The notes below the pieces were generated by a model. That model ran no database searches, was not told where the DNA came from, and saw nothing but the letters and a program-made list of their open reading frames with translations. The position numbers were made by a program, and so were the translations under genes. Positions 6,742 through 13,003 of a stretch of DNA of 16,037 bases are shown one piece after another. Every line of letters begins with the position of its first letter. The first letter of the stretch is position 1. Location of the stretch: contig JAJYPO010000032.1 in the NCBI GenBank assembly GCA_021795275.1, positions 1-16,037 of the forward strand, written 5' to 3'. The DNA comes from Nitrospirota bacterium. GTDB lineage: Bacteria; Nitrospirota_A; Leptospirillia; Leptospirillales; Leptospirillaceae.

Positions 6742-7356
6742 ATGGCTATTGAGTCGATTGCGAAAGTCGGGGTGAAAGGCAAATCCGGGCGCGGTTTTTG
6801 GGTTGGTTCTCCCGGTGTGGGGCTGATCGTCACAGCCGCCCATTGCCTGCCCCATTATCCCCCGAGAGAAGGCGATGTGGCGTTTTCTCACGAACGGACC
6901 TATAGAGACCTCGTCGCCCGACTTGACGGGAAAGGCGCCTGCTGGGTGGAATGTATTTTTCTTGATCCTGTTGCGGACCTTGCCGTCCTTGCAGAACCCG
7001 ACAATCAGTCTCTTTATGAAGAATCCTGCAAGTTTTCGGATTTTGCCAGCCGTTCGGGATTTCTGGAGATCGGCTCCCTGGCGGATGGCGAGACGCCCGT
7101 CCGGATAATGCTCAACAATTCCGAGTCGATCCCCTGCATCGTCGAAACAAATTCCCGTCCGTATTCGAGGACTTTTGTCATTAAAAAAACGGACAGAGAA
7201 ATAAAAGGCGGGATGTCCGGGTCTCCGATCCTGACGGACGATGGAAAAGTTGTCGGCGTGATTTGCAACAACGCCACGGGACCAATCCTTTCCAGGTGTT
7301 TGCCGCCGTGGATCACTAATCTAGCCAAAACTGCACGGGAAAAATTTGCGTTCTAA
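6742..7356 (+). CDS. Trypsin-like serine protease without signal peptide
   Basis: A 204-residue chymotrypsin-fold (S1-like) protease with an apparent complete triad: His34 in VTAAHC, Asp79 in DPVADLAVL and Ser159 in GGMSGSPI. The N-terminus (MAIESIAKVGVKGKSGRGFWV) starts directly in the first barrel with no signal or membrane segment, and no PDZ domain follows. It should be cytoplasmic, unlike Deg/HtrA proteins. Start ATG 6742 has AAGGAG in front; GTG 6724 would overlap that. It stands alone between the replication operon and the PC4-like gene, bracketed by a 17-bp direct repeat, so it looks like cargo. Solo trypsin-like proteases occur in anti-phage defence gene sets and as maturation proteases; which applies is not shown. 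Confidence 0.85.
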   Translation: MAIESIAKVGVKGKSGRGFWVGSPGVGLIVTAAHCLPHYPPREGDVAFSHERTYRDLVARLDGKGACWVECIFLDPVADLAVLAEPDNQSLYEESCKFSDFASRSGFLEIGSLADGETPVRIMLNNSESIPCIVETNSRPYSRTFVIKKTDREIKGGMSGSPILTDDGKVVGVICNNATGPILSRCLPPWITNLAKTAREKFAF

Positions 7357-7403
7357 GGGGGGGGTGTTCTTCCGGACAGGCTAGGAGGTCGGGAGGAAGA
7401 GAA

Positions 7404-7447
7404 AGGCCCCTCCGCGAGAGAGAGGCCCCCGTCTCACCGGAGGCCAC
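7404..7447 (+). promoter_or_regulatory. GC-rich hairpin between the protease and PC4-like genes
   Basis: GGCC...TCCG at the left can pair with CGGAGGCC at the right (8 pairs with a two-base bulge). No T-run follows, so it may be an RNA stabiliser or attenuator instead of a terminator. It contains the right copy of the 17-bp repeat. Confidence 0.35.
7423..7439 (+). repeat. 17-bp direct repeat, right copy
   Basis: AGGCCCCCGTCTCACCG, identical to 6536-6552. It lies inside the hairpin before the PC4-like gene, downstream of the protease stop at 7356. Confidence 0.6.
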
Positions 7448-7474
7448 AATCAACCAAGCTGAAAGGATTCTATC

Positions 7475-7837
7475 ATGAGCACGTTGACGCAGAAAGCCCA
7501 GGGACTCCGATCCACCCTCCCCAGGTCCGGAGGAGGCACACCCCCGCAAGATTCCGGGGTAAGGCTCGCCACCCTCCCGAGACCGGAAGGGGAATTGAGA
7601 TTCACTTGGAACGAATATGAGGGCAGGTTCTATCTCCGGTTCCAGCTATGGAGCAAAGGAGATGACGGCTCGTTCTGGCCGGTGAAGGGGCAGGGTTTCA
7701 CGATCAAGGTCAAGGAACTTCCCGACCTGGCAGAGGGGGTCCAGAGAGCCTTGGACATGGCCCTTTCGGAGGCGGGGAAGACCTCGGGGGGATCAAGCAC
7801 CTACCGGAGCAGTGAGGGAGTCGGCGCCCCGTTTTAA
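7475..7837 (+). CDS. PC4-like single-stranded DNA-binding protein (probable)
   Basis: A 120-residue protein. Residues about 38-95 match the PC4/Sub1 (p15) pattern: strands ELRFTWNEYEGRFYLRFQLWSKGDDGSFWPVKGQGFTIKV, then helix LPDLAEGVQRALDMAL. Bacterial PC4-like proteins bind single-stranded DNA as dimers and occur in phages and mobile elements. The first ~35 residues and the Gly/Ser-rich tail look disordered. AAAGGA lies about 10 bp before ATG 7475. Coming after the primase and ATPase, it could coat single strands during element replication. The fold is judged from a strand/helix pattern by eye; an unrelated small beta protein is possible. Confidence 0.6.
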   Translation: MSTLTQKAQGLRSTLPRSGGGTPPQDSGVRLATLPRPEGELRFTWNEYEGRFYLRFQLWSKGDDGSFWPVKGQGFTIKVKELPDLAEGVQRALDMALSEAGKTSGGSSTYRSSEGVGAPF

Positions 7838-7856
7838 TAACGGAATTTTTGAGGGA

Positions 7857-8294
7857 TCATTGCGGAGCTTGCCAAATTGAATGGCCTTTTTTATCTAAAA
7901 ACTGGATGAAGGATTCATCGGAGGTAAAGGTCGATTTCATTTTACGGGAGGCCTCCCATCCGATCATGCTACGTCTTCGCCTTTTTGCATCATACATGTC
8001 CAGTATGTCGCCGGCTTGGGTGACGGTCATTCTGATGATCCCGGTTCCTCGAGGACCCCGCATTTCCAGTTCCGGGACGGAATTTTGGACCTCCAGACTT
8101 ATAAACCCGCCTCCATCGATATCGGTCAGTAGAATTGAGTGGACATAAATAGCATCCGCTTTCAAGGCCCCGAATGTTCTAGGATTCGAGCCGATGAGCG
8201 AATCCAGATCCTTCCATGATTCCGCGATCATTCCCCCCAGAAATCCCGAAACCATCGAAGCAAGAATCACGATCCCGATCATTTTTCTGTTCAT
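7857..8294 (-). CDS. Membrane-anchored protein with beta-rich domain, unknown function
   Basis: A 145-residue protein starting at ATG 8294 with a GGGGGGG block just upstream. The N-terminus (MNRKMIGIVILASMVSGFLGGMIAESW) is a short basic stretch and one hydrophobic helix, a signal anchor. The rest should lie outside the inner membrane. It contains alternating strands (ADAIYVHSILLTDIDGGGFISLEVQNSVPELEMRGPRGTGIIRMTV) resembling short repeated hairpins of the type ending in Gly or Asp, then a basic patch DAKRRRR. I do not recognise a family. The frame stays open upstream to 8651, but that extension has no gene-like features. It is divergent from the lipoprotein at 8553, and both products should be at the envelope. 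Confidence 0.65.
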   Translation of the reverse strand: MNRKMIGIVILASMVSGFLGGMIAESWKDLDSLIGSNPRTFGALKADAIYVHSILLTDIDGGGFISLEVQNSVPELEMRGPRGTGIIRMTVTQAGDILDMYDAKRRRRSMIGWEASRKMKSTFTSDESFIQFLDKKGHSIWQAPQ

Positions 8295-8552
8295 GCGTCC
8301 CCCCCGGCAATGTCGGCTGTCGGCTCCCTTTAAGGTCCTGTTTGCCTCTGGATTTATCGATTGTTCACGTTTTGCTGGGGATCGAGAGGAGGGATGAACC
8401 GACCGCAGACTCCCCCTAACCCTCCCTTTCCCTCGAGGAGAAAATCCCTCCGGAGAGGGGGCATGGGAAACATGATACACTACATGATGAGATGCATCAT
8501 CAAATGACCTCCAGACAGGATTCTTCCATAGGGGGGAAGGAGAATTTTTCCA
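8295..8552. other. Divergent intergenic region with hairpin and near-palindrome
   Basis: No supportable gene. It must carry the promoters of the two divergent envelope genes. Visible structure: a small CCCTC/GAGGG hairpin near 8448-8461, and the 16-bp near-palindrome described separately. AAGGAG at 8537-8542 is the lipoprotein ribosome site. Confidence 0.5.
8486..8501. promoter_or_regulatory. 16-bp near-palindrome, possible operator
   Basis: GATGAGATGCATCATC is symmetric at 14 of 16 positions and lies between two divergent genes, closer to the lipoprotein start. Related CATGAT words precede it. No regulator can be assigned. Confidence 0.35.
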
Positions 8553-9209
8553 GTGAAGGTCATAACCAATTTCATGTCTAGCATATTCCCTTTCTTGATT
8601 ATTTTTATTTTGGAAGGATGTTCTTCTTACGGGTTCGGATTCAAAAACCATCCGCTAGATTGTGCTATGGGAGTAAGGTGGCCTGACTGTAGGCCAGGGA
8701 CTCTCGGATATGAAAATGGCGGGGGAAGCGATTATCGAAAGAATGACCAAGAAAACCTTCAAGCGACTATCGACCAGCAGTACCAGCAATTGATTCAATG
8801 GGCTCATGATAAAATGCGGGAAGTTAAATCAAAAAAACTCCGTATATCCGATTTTTTCAAACAATTTCTTACGAAAACAGAGGAAATGGATAATACCTAT
8901 TTTCGGATTGAACATTTAGAATATCTGGATAACATGATCAAGGAATCCGAAAGATTTGAAGATAAAAAAATAACCAGGGAAGAATTCTTGGATGCTTCAA
9001 GGGATCAAAAAATCGCTATGGAAAAAAACATTAGAGATCGTATTGACCATCTCCAACGAGAAAGACGTAATGAATTGGATCGTCAGGCACTTATAAGGTC
9101 ACAAATTAATGCGGCTTATCTTATAGGTATTTCAATGAAACCTCTTTATGGAACGGGCACAATAAATTGTCAAAAAGTGGCATACGGAATGAATTGCACA
9201 CAATATTAA
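8553..9209 (+). CDS. AT-rich gene for a probable lipoprotein with coiled-coil
   Basis: A 218-residue protein. The N-terminus has a hydrophobic stretch (FPFLIIFILEGCSS) ending in a lipobox-like Cys at residue 23; Glu two before Cys is unusual for a lipobox. A short Gly-rich segment (GYENGGGSDY) leads to about 120 residues of charged helix rich in Lys, Glu, Arg and Gln (roughly 68-195), likely coiled-coil. The last ~25 residues carry two Cys, which could form a disulphide. GTG 8553 is preferred because AAGGAG lies about 10 bp upstream; ATG 8574 is the alternative. It is strikingly A/T-rich compared with all neighbours, a sign of separate acquisition. No known family recognised; surface exclusion or envelope-level defence would be speculation. 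Confidence 0.7.
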   Translation: MKVITNFMSSIFPFLIIFILEGCSSYGFGFKNHPLDCAMGVRWPDCRPGTLGYENGGGSDYRKNDQENLQATIDQQYQQLIQWAHDKMREVKSKKLRISDFFKQFLTKTEEMDNTYFRIEHLEYLDNMIKESERFEDKKITREEFLDASRDQKIAMEKNIRDRIDHLQRERRNELDRQALIRSQINAAYLIGISMKPLYGTGTINCQKVAYGMNCTQY

Positions 9210-9275
9210 CCCAACCAAGTTTAATTTCGGGGATCGAAAAAAGGCACCGATGGTGACGGACATAGGGACGGAGGA

Positions 9276-9953
9276 TCATTCAACGATTCCGGCTTTCTTC
9301 AAATAGGCCCACTCCGCCATGATTTCCTCCCACGGGCTGTAGATCGTGTTTTCCCTGGGGGACGGCGAGGGTCTTTGGATTACGAGAAACCATCGGCCCT
9401 CTTCTCTCGAAAGACACCCCCTGTTCCTGCCGATCTGTGGAAAAAACCGTTGCTCCCCCACCTTTTTCACCGGGACCATCGTCTTCTTCGTCAGGGCTCC
9501 GTGTTGGAAGACCGCCACCTTTTTCCCCACCCTCAGCATGAAGGGGGACAGCCGGACGGGGATCGCGCGGGGTTTCATGTGGTTCTTCACGGCCAAGGCC
9601 ATGCTTCCGGGGCGGAGAGCCTCCCAAAGCATCGCTCCCCACACAGTCCCGTATTCTTTCTGGAGCCAATTCTTATCCCTGTAGCCGGATCTGAGGTCCG
9701 GAAGGCCCCAGAATGTCCGGTTCCACTCCTCCGATATTTCCGAAAAATCCCCGTCGATTTCATAAACCTCTCCCTTCTGGTCCGGGTAATGGCCCAAAAT
9801 CCCCTCAGGCAGGGTCCATCCATCGTGAAATGTCTCTCCGAGGGTTCTCACCTCCCATGGGATTAGCCAATCTCGGGACCACTTTCCCCGCCAGCCCGCC
9901 GGGACTTCCGGAAGCTCCACCCCGAATCTCTCCTCTCCTTCGTGACCCGTCAC
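9276..9953 (-). CDS. Uncharacterised 225-residue protein encoded with a ribbon-helix-helix regulator
   Basis: I do not recognise this family. The frame starts at GTG 9953, 12 bp after the ribbon-helix-helix gene's stop, with GGAAGAG immediately upstream, so the two form one operon. The protein is rich in Trp and Gly (AGWRGKWSRDWLIPWE, EEWNRTFWGLPDL, YGTVWGAMLWEAL). A C-terminal beta-type stretch (RLSPFMLRVGKKVAVFQHGALTKKTMVPVKKVG) is followed by the helix YSPWEEIMAEWAYLKKAG. It has no signal peptide or membrane helix and no obvious catalytic motif. Pairing with a small DNA-binding protein suggests a toxin-antitoxin-like or regulator-effector pair, but most toxins paired with ribbon-helix-helix proteins are half this size. 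Confidence 0.7.
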   Translation of the reverse strand: MTGHEGEERFGVELPEVPAGWRGKWSRDWLIPWEVRTLGETFHDGWTLPEGILGHYPDQKGEVYEIDGDFSEISEEWNRTFWGLPDLRSGYRDKNWLQKEYGTVWGAMLWEALRPGSMALAVKNHMKPRAIPVRLSPFMLRVGKKVAVFQHGALTKKTMVPVKKVGEQRFFPQIGRNRGCLSREEGRWFLVIQRPSPSPRENTIYSPWEEIMAEWAYLKKAGIVE

Positions 9954-9965
9954 GCTCTTCCCATG

Positions 9966-9976
9966 TTATCCGGATA
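9966..9976. promoter_or_regulatory. Third copy of the TTATCCGGATA motif, at the end of the regulator gene
   Basis: TTATCCGGATA covers the last codons and stop of the ribbon-helix-helix gene and is the same palindrome as at 10191-10201. It lies just before the start of the 225-residue gene, so it could modulate that gene, or be a chance consequence of coding sequence. Confidence 0.4.
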
Positions 9977-10169
9977 CGAACCGGGCTTTCCGGATTAACT
10001 CCCGGATCATGGCCGACCGGTCCAGTCCCGTTTGGGCGCAGAGCGTGTCCAACTTGGCCGCATCGTCCCGGTTCAACAGGATCTCAGTCCGGTAGACCTT
10101 TCGAAGATTGCGGAGCCTCCATGCCTTCACCCGCTCCGCTCCCGTTTTGGTCATCTTCTTCTCGTCCAT
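9966..10169 (-). CDS. Ribbon-helix-helix DNA-binding protein
   Basis: A 67-residue protein with the ribbon-helix-helix pattern of CopG/MetJ/Arc-type regulators. A basic N-terminus (GAERVKAWRLRNLRKVYR) leads into the strand TEILLNRDDAAKLDTLC, then the second helix DRSAMIRELIRKA. Such proteins bind as dimers to palindromic operators; many are antitoxins. The start ATG 10169 has GGGGG upstream. It is the first gene of a two-gene operon running toward the element interior. Palindromes at 10191-10201 and 10218-10229 flank its likely -10 box, so self-repression is expected. As the gene nearest the tRNA, it may also influence attachment-site use, which is an inference from position only. Confidence 0.82.
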   Translation of the reverse strand: MDEKKMTKTGAERVKAWRLRNLRKVYRTEILLNRDDAAKLDTLCAQTGLDRSAMIRELIRKARFVSG

Positions 10170-10190
10170 GTTTCCCCCAGCGAAAGAATG

Positions 10191-10229
10191 TTATCCGGAT
10201 AGCGTGAGTATACCATGTTAACCGGATAA
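10191..10229 (-). promoter_or_regulatory. Promoter with two operator palindromes for the ribbon-helix-helix operon
   Basis: On the minus strand TATACT (10207-10212) is preceded by TGG, an extended -10 box; the -35 is weak. TTATCCGGATA (10191-10201) lies over the expected transcription start and GTTAACCGGATAAT (near 10217-10230) lies upstream of the -10. The centres are 27 bp apart. The arrangement is typical of an autoregulated small regulator. Confidence 0.6.
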
Positions 10230-10510
10230 TACAGTGGGCTGATGGAGGGAGTCGGGTGTCATGGTCATGGTGACGTGTCGAAGGCAGGCCCATTCCACCA
10301 TCCTCATGGTGATGAGGGAGATATTGTCATTTTCCCCCGGTGGGATACAAAGGGGTCAGGCCCCGTCTGTGACGTGATCCGCAAAGGGGGGCTCGGAAGT
10401 AATTTCCGGGGTGAACGGCGGGGGTGAAGGCGTTTTCATTCCTGCCTTGTACGGGCATTGTACAGCGGAATTTCTTTATCAGGAAGGATTCTCTTAAGTT
10501 CTTGTGAAAT
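10230..10510. other. Gene-poor right end of the element
   Basis: No gene supported. It contains a small hairpin near 10299-10314 (CCTCAT/ATGAGG), a GGGGTCAGGCCCC semi-palindrome near 10354-10366 like those seen near REP-type repeats (only one copy), and the paired arm-type motifs at 10445-10466. Confidence 0.5.
10445..10466 (+). promoter_or_regulatory. Candidate arm-type site pair R1/R2
   Basis: CCTTGTACGGG (10445-10455) directly followed by CATTGTACAGC (10456-10466). It has the same orientation and zero spacing as the pair at 991-1012 on the left. It begins 45 bp inside the right attachment repeat when counted from its inner edge. Confidence 0.55.
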
Positions 10511-10587
<77 letters not shown>

Positions 10588-10593
10588 GCAATG

Positions 10594-10622
10594 TTTTTAC
10601 CAGATCCAGGATAAAAACTCAA
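10594..10622 (-). promoter_or_regulatory. Putative tRNA-Lys promoter
   Basis: On the minus strand TTGAGT (10622-10617) and TAAAAA (10599-10594) are 17 bp apart, ending 6 bp before the tRNA 5' end. It is outside the element, so integration leaves tRNA expression intact. Confidence 0.5.
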
Positions 10623-10782
10623 CCGGGCCCTTCTCTTTTTGGGGCTTTCGACTGTATCTTTTATTTCCGTCATTCTATAATGATCCGTCAGAAATCAAGA
10701 AGCTCAACGCTCAAAGACCTCAGATCAAAGGATCCCGCTATTGTCCTCCGCGCGAACCTGTCTCTCCTGGCCCGGTCGGTCC

Positions 10783-11976
10783 ATGGCCGAAAAAGCGGCC
10801 TCAGTGCCTCCCCAAGGCTTCCTTGAGCCTCCCCTTTCCTTCGACTTAAAAACCCATCTTCTGATCGAAGGCGACAACCTCGACGTTCTCAAGATCCTTC
10901 TACCAGGCCTCGCCGAACAGATCCGGGTGATCTACATAGATCCCCCCTACAACACGGGAAACCGGATGCTCTATCACGACCGGTATTCCTCCACTGGCGC
11001 AAAAACAGGAGTCTGCGACCGGCATGACAGCTGGCTTTCCATGATCTTCCCGCGGCTGTTGCTGGCCCACAAGTTCCTGAGAAGGGATGGGGTTCTCTTT
11101 GTCAGCATCGACGACAACGAAGTACACCACCTCCGCTCCCTGCTCGATGAAATCTTCGGAGAGGAGAATTTCATTTCGATGATCACCTGGAGAAAAAAGG
11201 TCGTCAGGGGCCGAGGGAACCGCCACATTCTCCCCCAGACCGAATATGTCCTGGCCTATGCCCGTGAGATCGCCACACTCCCCCCCTTCAGCGAACCCCT
11301 CACCCCTTCCATGAAGCGTGCCTATCCCCACTCGGACCACAATGGCCCTTACAAAATAATCCCCTTTGCGAAGTCCGGAACCCGCCAATCACCGCGACCG
11401 AACCTCCTCTATCCGATAACGGCCCCCGACGGGTCGATCATCGAATGCCCCACGCATCAATGGCGCTGGAGCCGGAAGACCTTCGACCGGAGGCAGGACG
11501 AGATCCTGATCCAGAAAAACAGAAACGGCCGCTGGACTATCTACACGAAGCAATATCTGAGGGAGGAAGGCAAGGAACGCCGGAAAACGCCGGAATCCTA
11601 TTACGATCGCGTGACGACCACCGATGGAACCCGGGAAATGAAGGAGCTCTTCGGAGAGGTCCTCATCGACTTCCCGAAACCTTCCCGGCTGATTCGGGAT
11701 CTGATCGGGTGGGCCTCTCCGCCCGGCTCCTCCGACCCGGTCATGGATTTTTTTGCGGGATCGGGGACGACCGGACAGGCTCTGCTCGACCTGAACGCTG
11801 AAGACGGGGGAAATCGCCCGGCCCTTCTCGTCCAATCCGGAGACCCGACGCCCTTCCCAAATCTCCCGACCATCTGGTCGATCTGCCGGGAAAGGGTCCG
11901 GCGCACCCGGGATCGGCTGACGCAGGAAGGCCATGCATCGCTTCCCATCAAGGAATTCCGGCTGATTCCCTCCTGA
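10783..11976 (+). CDS. Beta-class DNA methyltransferase (type III Mod-like), apparently solitary
   Basis: A 398-residue S-adenosylmethionine-dependent amino-methyltransferase. The catalytic motif IV, DPPYNTG, is at residues 53-59 and comes before the cofactor motif I, DFFAGSGTTG, at 322-331; that order defines the beta class used by type III Mod and some orphan enzymes. LLIEGDNLDVLKILLP, HDSWLSMIFPRLLLAHKFLRRDGVLFVSIDDNEVHHLRSLLDEIFGEENF and the region between are typical Mod sequence. The ATG at 10783 gives the usual N-terminus. TTG 10741, with AAAGGA upstream, would add 14 residues and is a fair alternative. No Res or other nuclease gene follows; the next gene is MEMO-like. It may modify DNA for regulation or remain from a lost restriction system. 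Confidence 0.88.
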   Translation: MAEKAASVPPQGFLEPPLSFDLKTHLLIEGDNLDVLKILLPGLAEQIRVIYIDPPYNTGNRMLYHDRYSSTGAKTGVCDRHDSWLSMIFPRLLLAHKFLRRDGVLFVSIDDNEVHHLRSLLDEIFGEENFISMITWRKKVVRGRGNRHILPQTEYVLAYAREIATLPPFSEPLTPSMKRAYPHSDHNGPYKIIPFAKSGTRQSPRPNLLYPITAPDGSIIECPTHQWRWSRKTFDRRQDEILIQKNRNGRWTIYTKQYLREEGKERRKTPESYYDRVTTTDGTREMKELFGEVLIDFPKPSRLIRDLIGWASPPGSSDPVMDFFAGSGTTGQALLDLNAEDGGNRPALLVQSGDPTPFPNLPTIWSICRERVRRTRDRLTQEGHASLPIKEFRLIPS

Positions 11977-12174
11977 CCGGAAGCCATCGAGCGGCGACGG
12001 CTCACGACAACATCCTCATTCTTCCGGACATTCCACTCGGAAGCCACCCATGGTACCATTGGTCCGGCAAACGAAAAAAGGATGTCCCAGAACATCCCGG
12101 CGATCCCGGACGAATTTCCCGAAAGGAGACGGACAGGAGTCCGGAGACACTCTCTTCCGGCCCTTTTTCTAATA

Positions 12175-12975
12175 ATGACCCAGGAGCGCCCCCCGGCCCA
12201 TGCCGGCTCATATTATCCAAACGATCCGGACTCCCTGGCTGCCTCGATCCGATCCCTCCTCTCCGAACCTGAAGGGGTGTCTCAGACCGATGTCGATCCG
12301 GAAACCTTCCGGGCCTTCATCGTCCCCCACGGAGAGTTCCTGTCTTCGGGACCGGTCGCCGCCAAAGCTTATCGTCTTCTCGGGAAACGGAAGAAAAAAC
12401 CCGAACGGGTCATGATCGTGGCCCCGCTCCACGACTGGCCCGAATATGGCCTGATCCTGCCGACTTTTCCGTCCTTCCGGATTCCGACGGGCTCCCTTCC
12501 GGTCGACCGCAAGGCGATCCAGAAGCTCGCCTTCTTCTCCGAAACCGTATTTTCAGACGAAGCCCATCTCCTTGAACACTCCATCGAAACCCAGCTGCCC
12601 TTCCTGTTCGAGATCTGGGGTCCGGTTCCCATCATTCCCCTCGGATATGCGGACCTTCCCTCCGAAGCCCTGGCCCACATGATGGATCCATTCCTGGCGG
12701 ATCCGGAGACCGTCGTCCTCGTATCGGCGGACTTCTCACGGTATTTCAACCTCCTTCAGGCGGACAGGATCGATCGGGAGTCCATTGCGCGGATCCATTC
12801 TGGCCAATCGGTAGACCCTCTCCACGTCTGCGGAGCAACAGCCGTCAACGCCCTGGGATCATTCACCAGAAAAGGGACCCTCTTCCCCCGCCTTCTCATG
12901 GCGGCCAATTCGGCGCTGGCGACTGGAGTCGAGCAAAAGACCACCGGATACGCCTCATTCGGATTCTCCGGATGA
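12175..12975 (+). CDS. MEMO1 / AmmeMemoRadiSam system protein B family protein
   Basis: A 266-residue protein of the MEMO1 fold (related to LigB-type dioxygenases). RPPAHAGSYYP is the family's opening. VPHGEFLSSG (His52) replaces the usual PHAGY, APLHD replaces GPSHH, and EHSIETQLPF (Glu134, His135) is intact; SADFSRYFN takes the place of the S-D-x-S-H-Y segment. The changed metal-site residues suggest altered chemistry or metal loss. I set the start at 12175 because the conserved N-terminus begins there; ATG 12082, preceded by AAAAAAGG, would add 31 residues. The family is often encoded with AMMECR1 and a radical-SAM protein, neither of which is seen here. It lies 28 bp before the MFS gene and is probably cotranscribed. 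The physiological role is not established. Confidence 0.82.
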   Translation: MTQERPPAHAGSYYPNDPDSLAASIRSLLSEPEGVSQTDVDPETFRAFIVPHGEFLSSGPVAAKAYRLLGKRKKKPERVMIVAPLHDWPEYGLILPTFPSFRIPTGSLPVDRKAIQKLAFFSETVFSDEAHLLEHSIETQLPFLFEIWGPVPIIPLGYADLPSEALAHMMDPFLADPETVVLVSADFSRYFNLLQADRIDRESIARIHSGQSVDPLHVCGATAVNALGSFTRKGTLFPRLLMAANSALATGVEQKTTGYASFGFSG

Positions 12976-13003
12976 CAGCCCCTTCTGCACCCACTCCAGA
13001 CCC

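Noticed and set aside
8295..8651. N-terminal extension of the minus-strand membrane protein to 264 residues
   Set aside because: The extension has no gene-like features and overlaps the divergent lipoprotein start; ATG 8294 begins a clean signal anchor.
9375..10207. Plus-strand frames opposite the 225-residue gene
   Set aside because: Pro/His/Ser-rich shadows without ribosome sites; the minus-strand operon has start spacing, promoter and operators.
10354..10366. GGGGTCAGGCCCC as a REP element or insertion-sequence end
   Set aside because: Only one copy in the window and no REP-associated transposase, so it cannot be supported.
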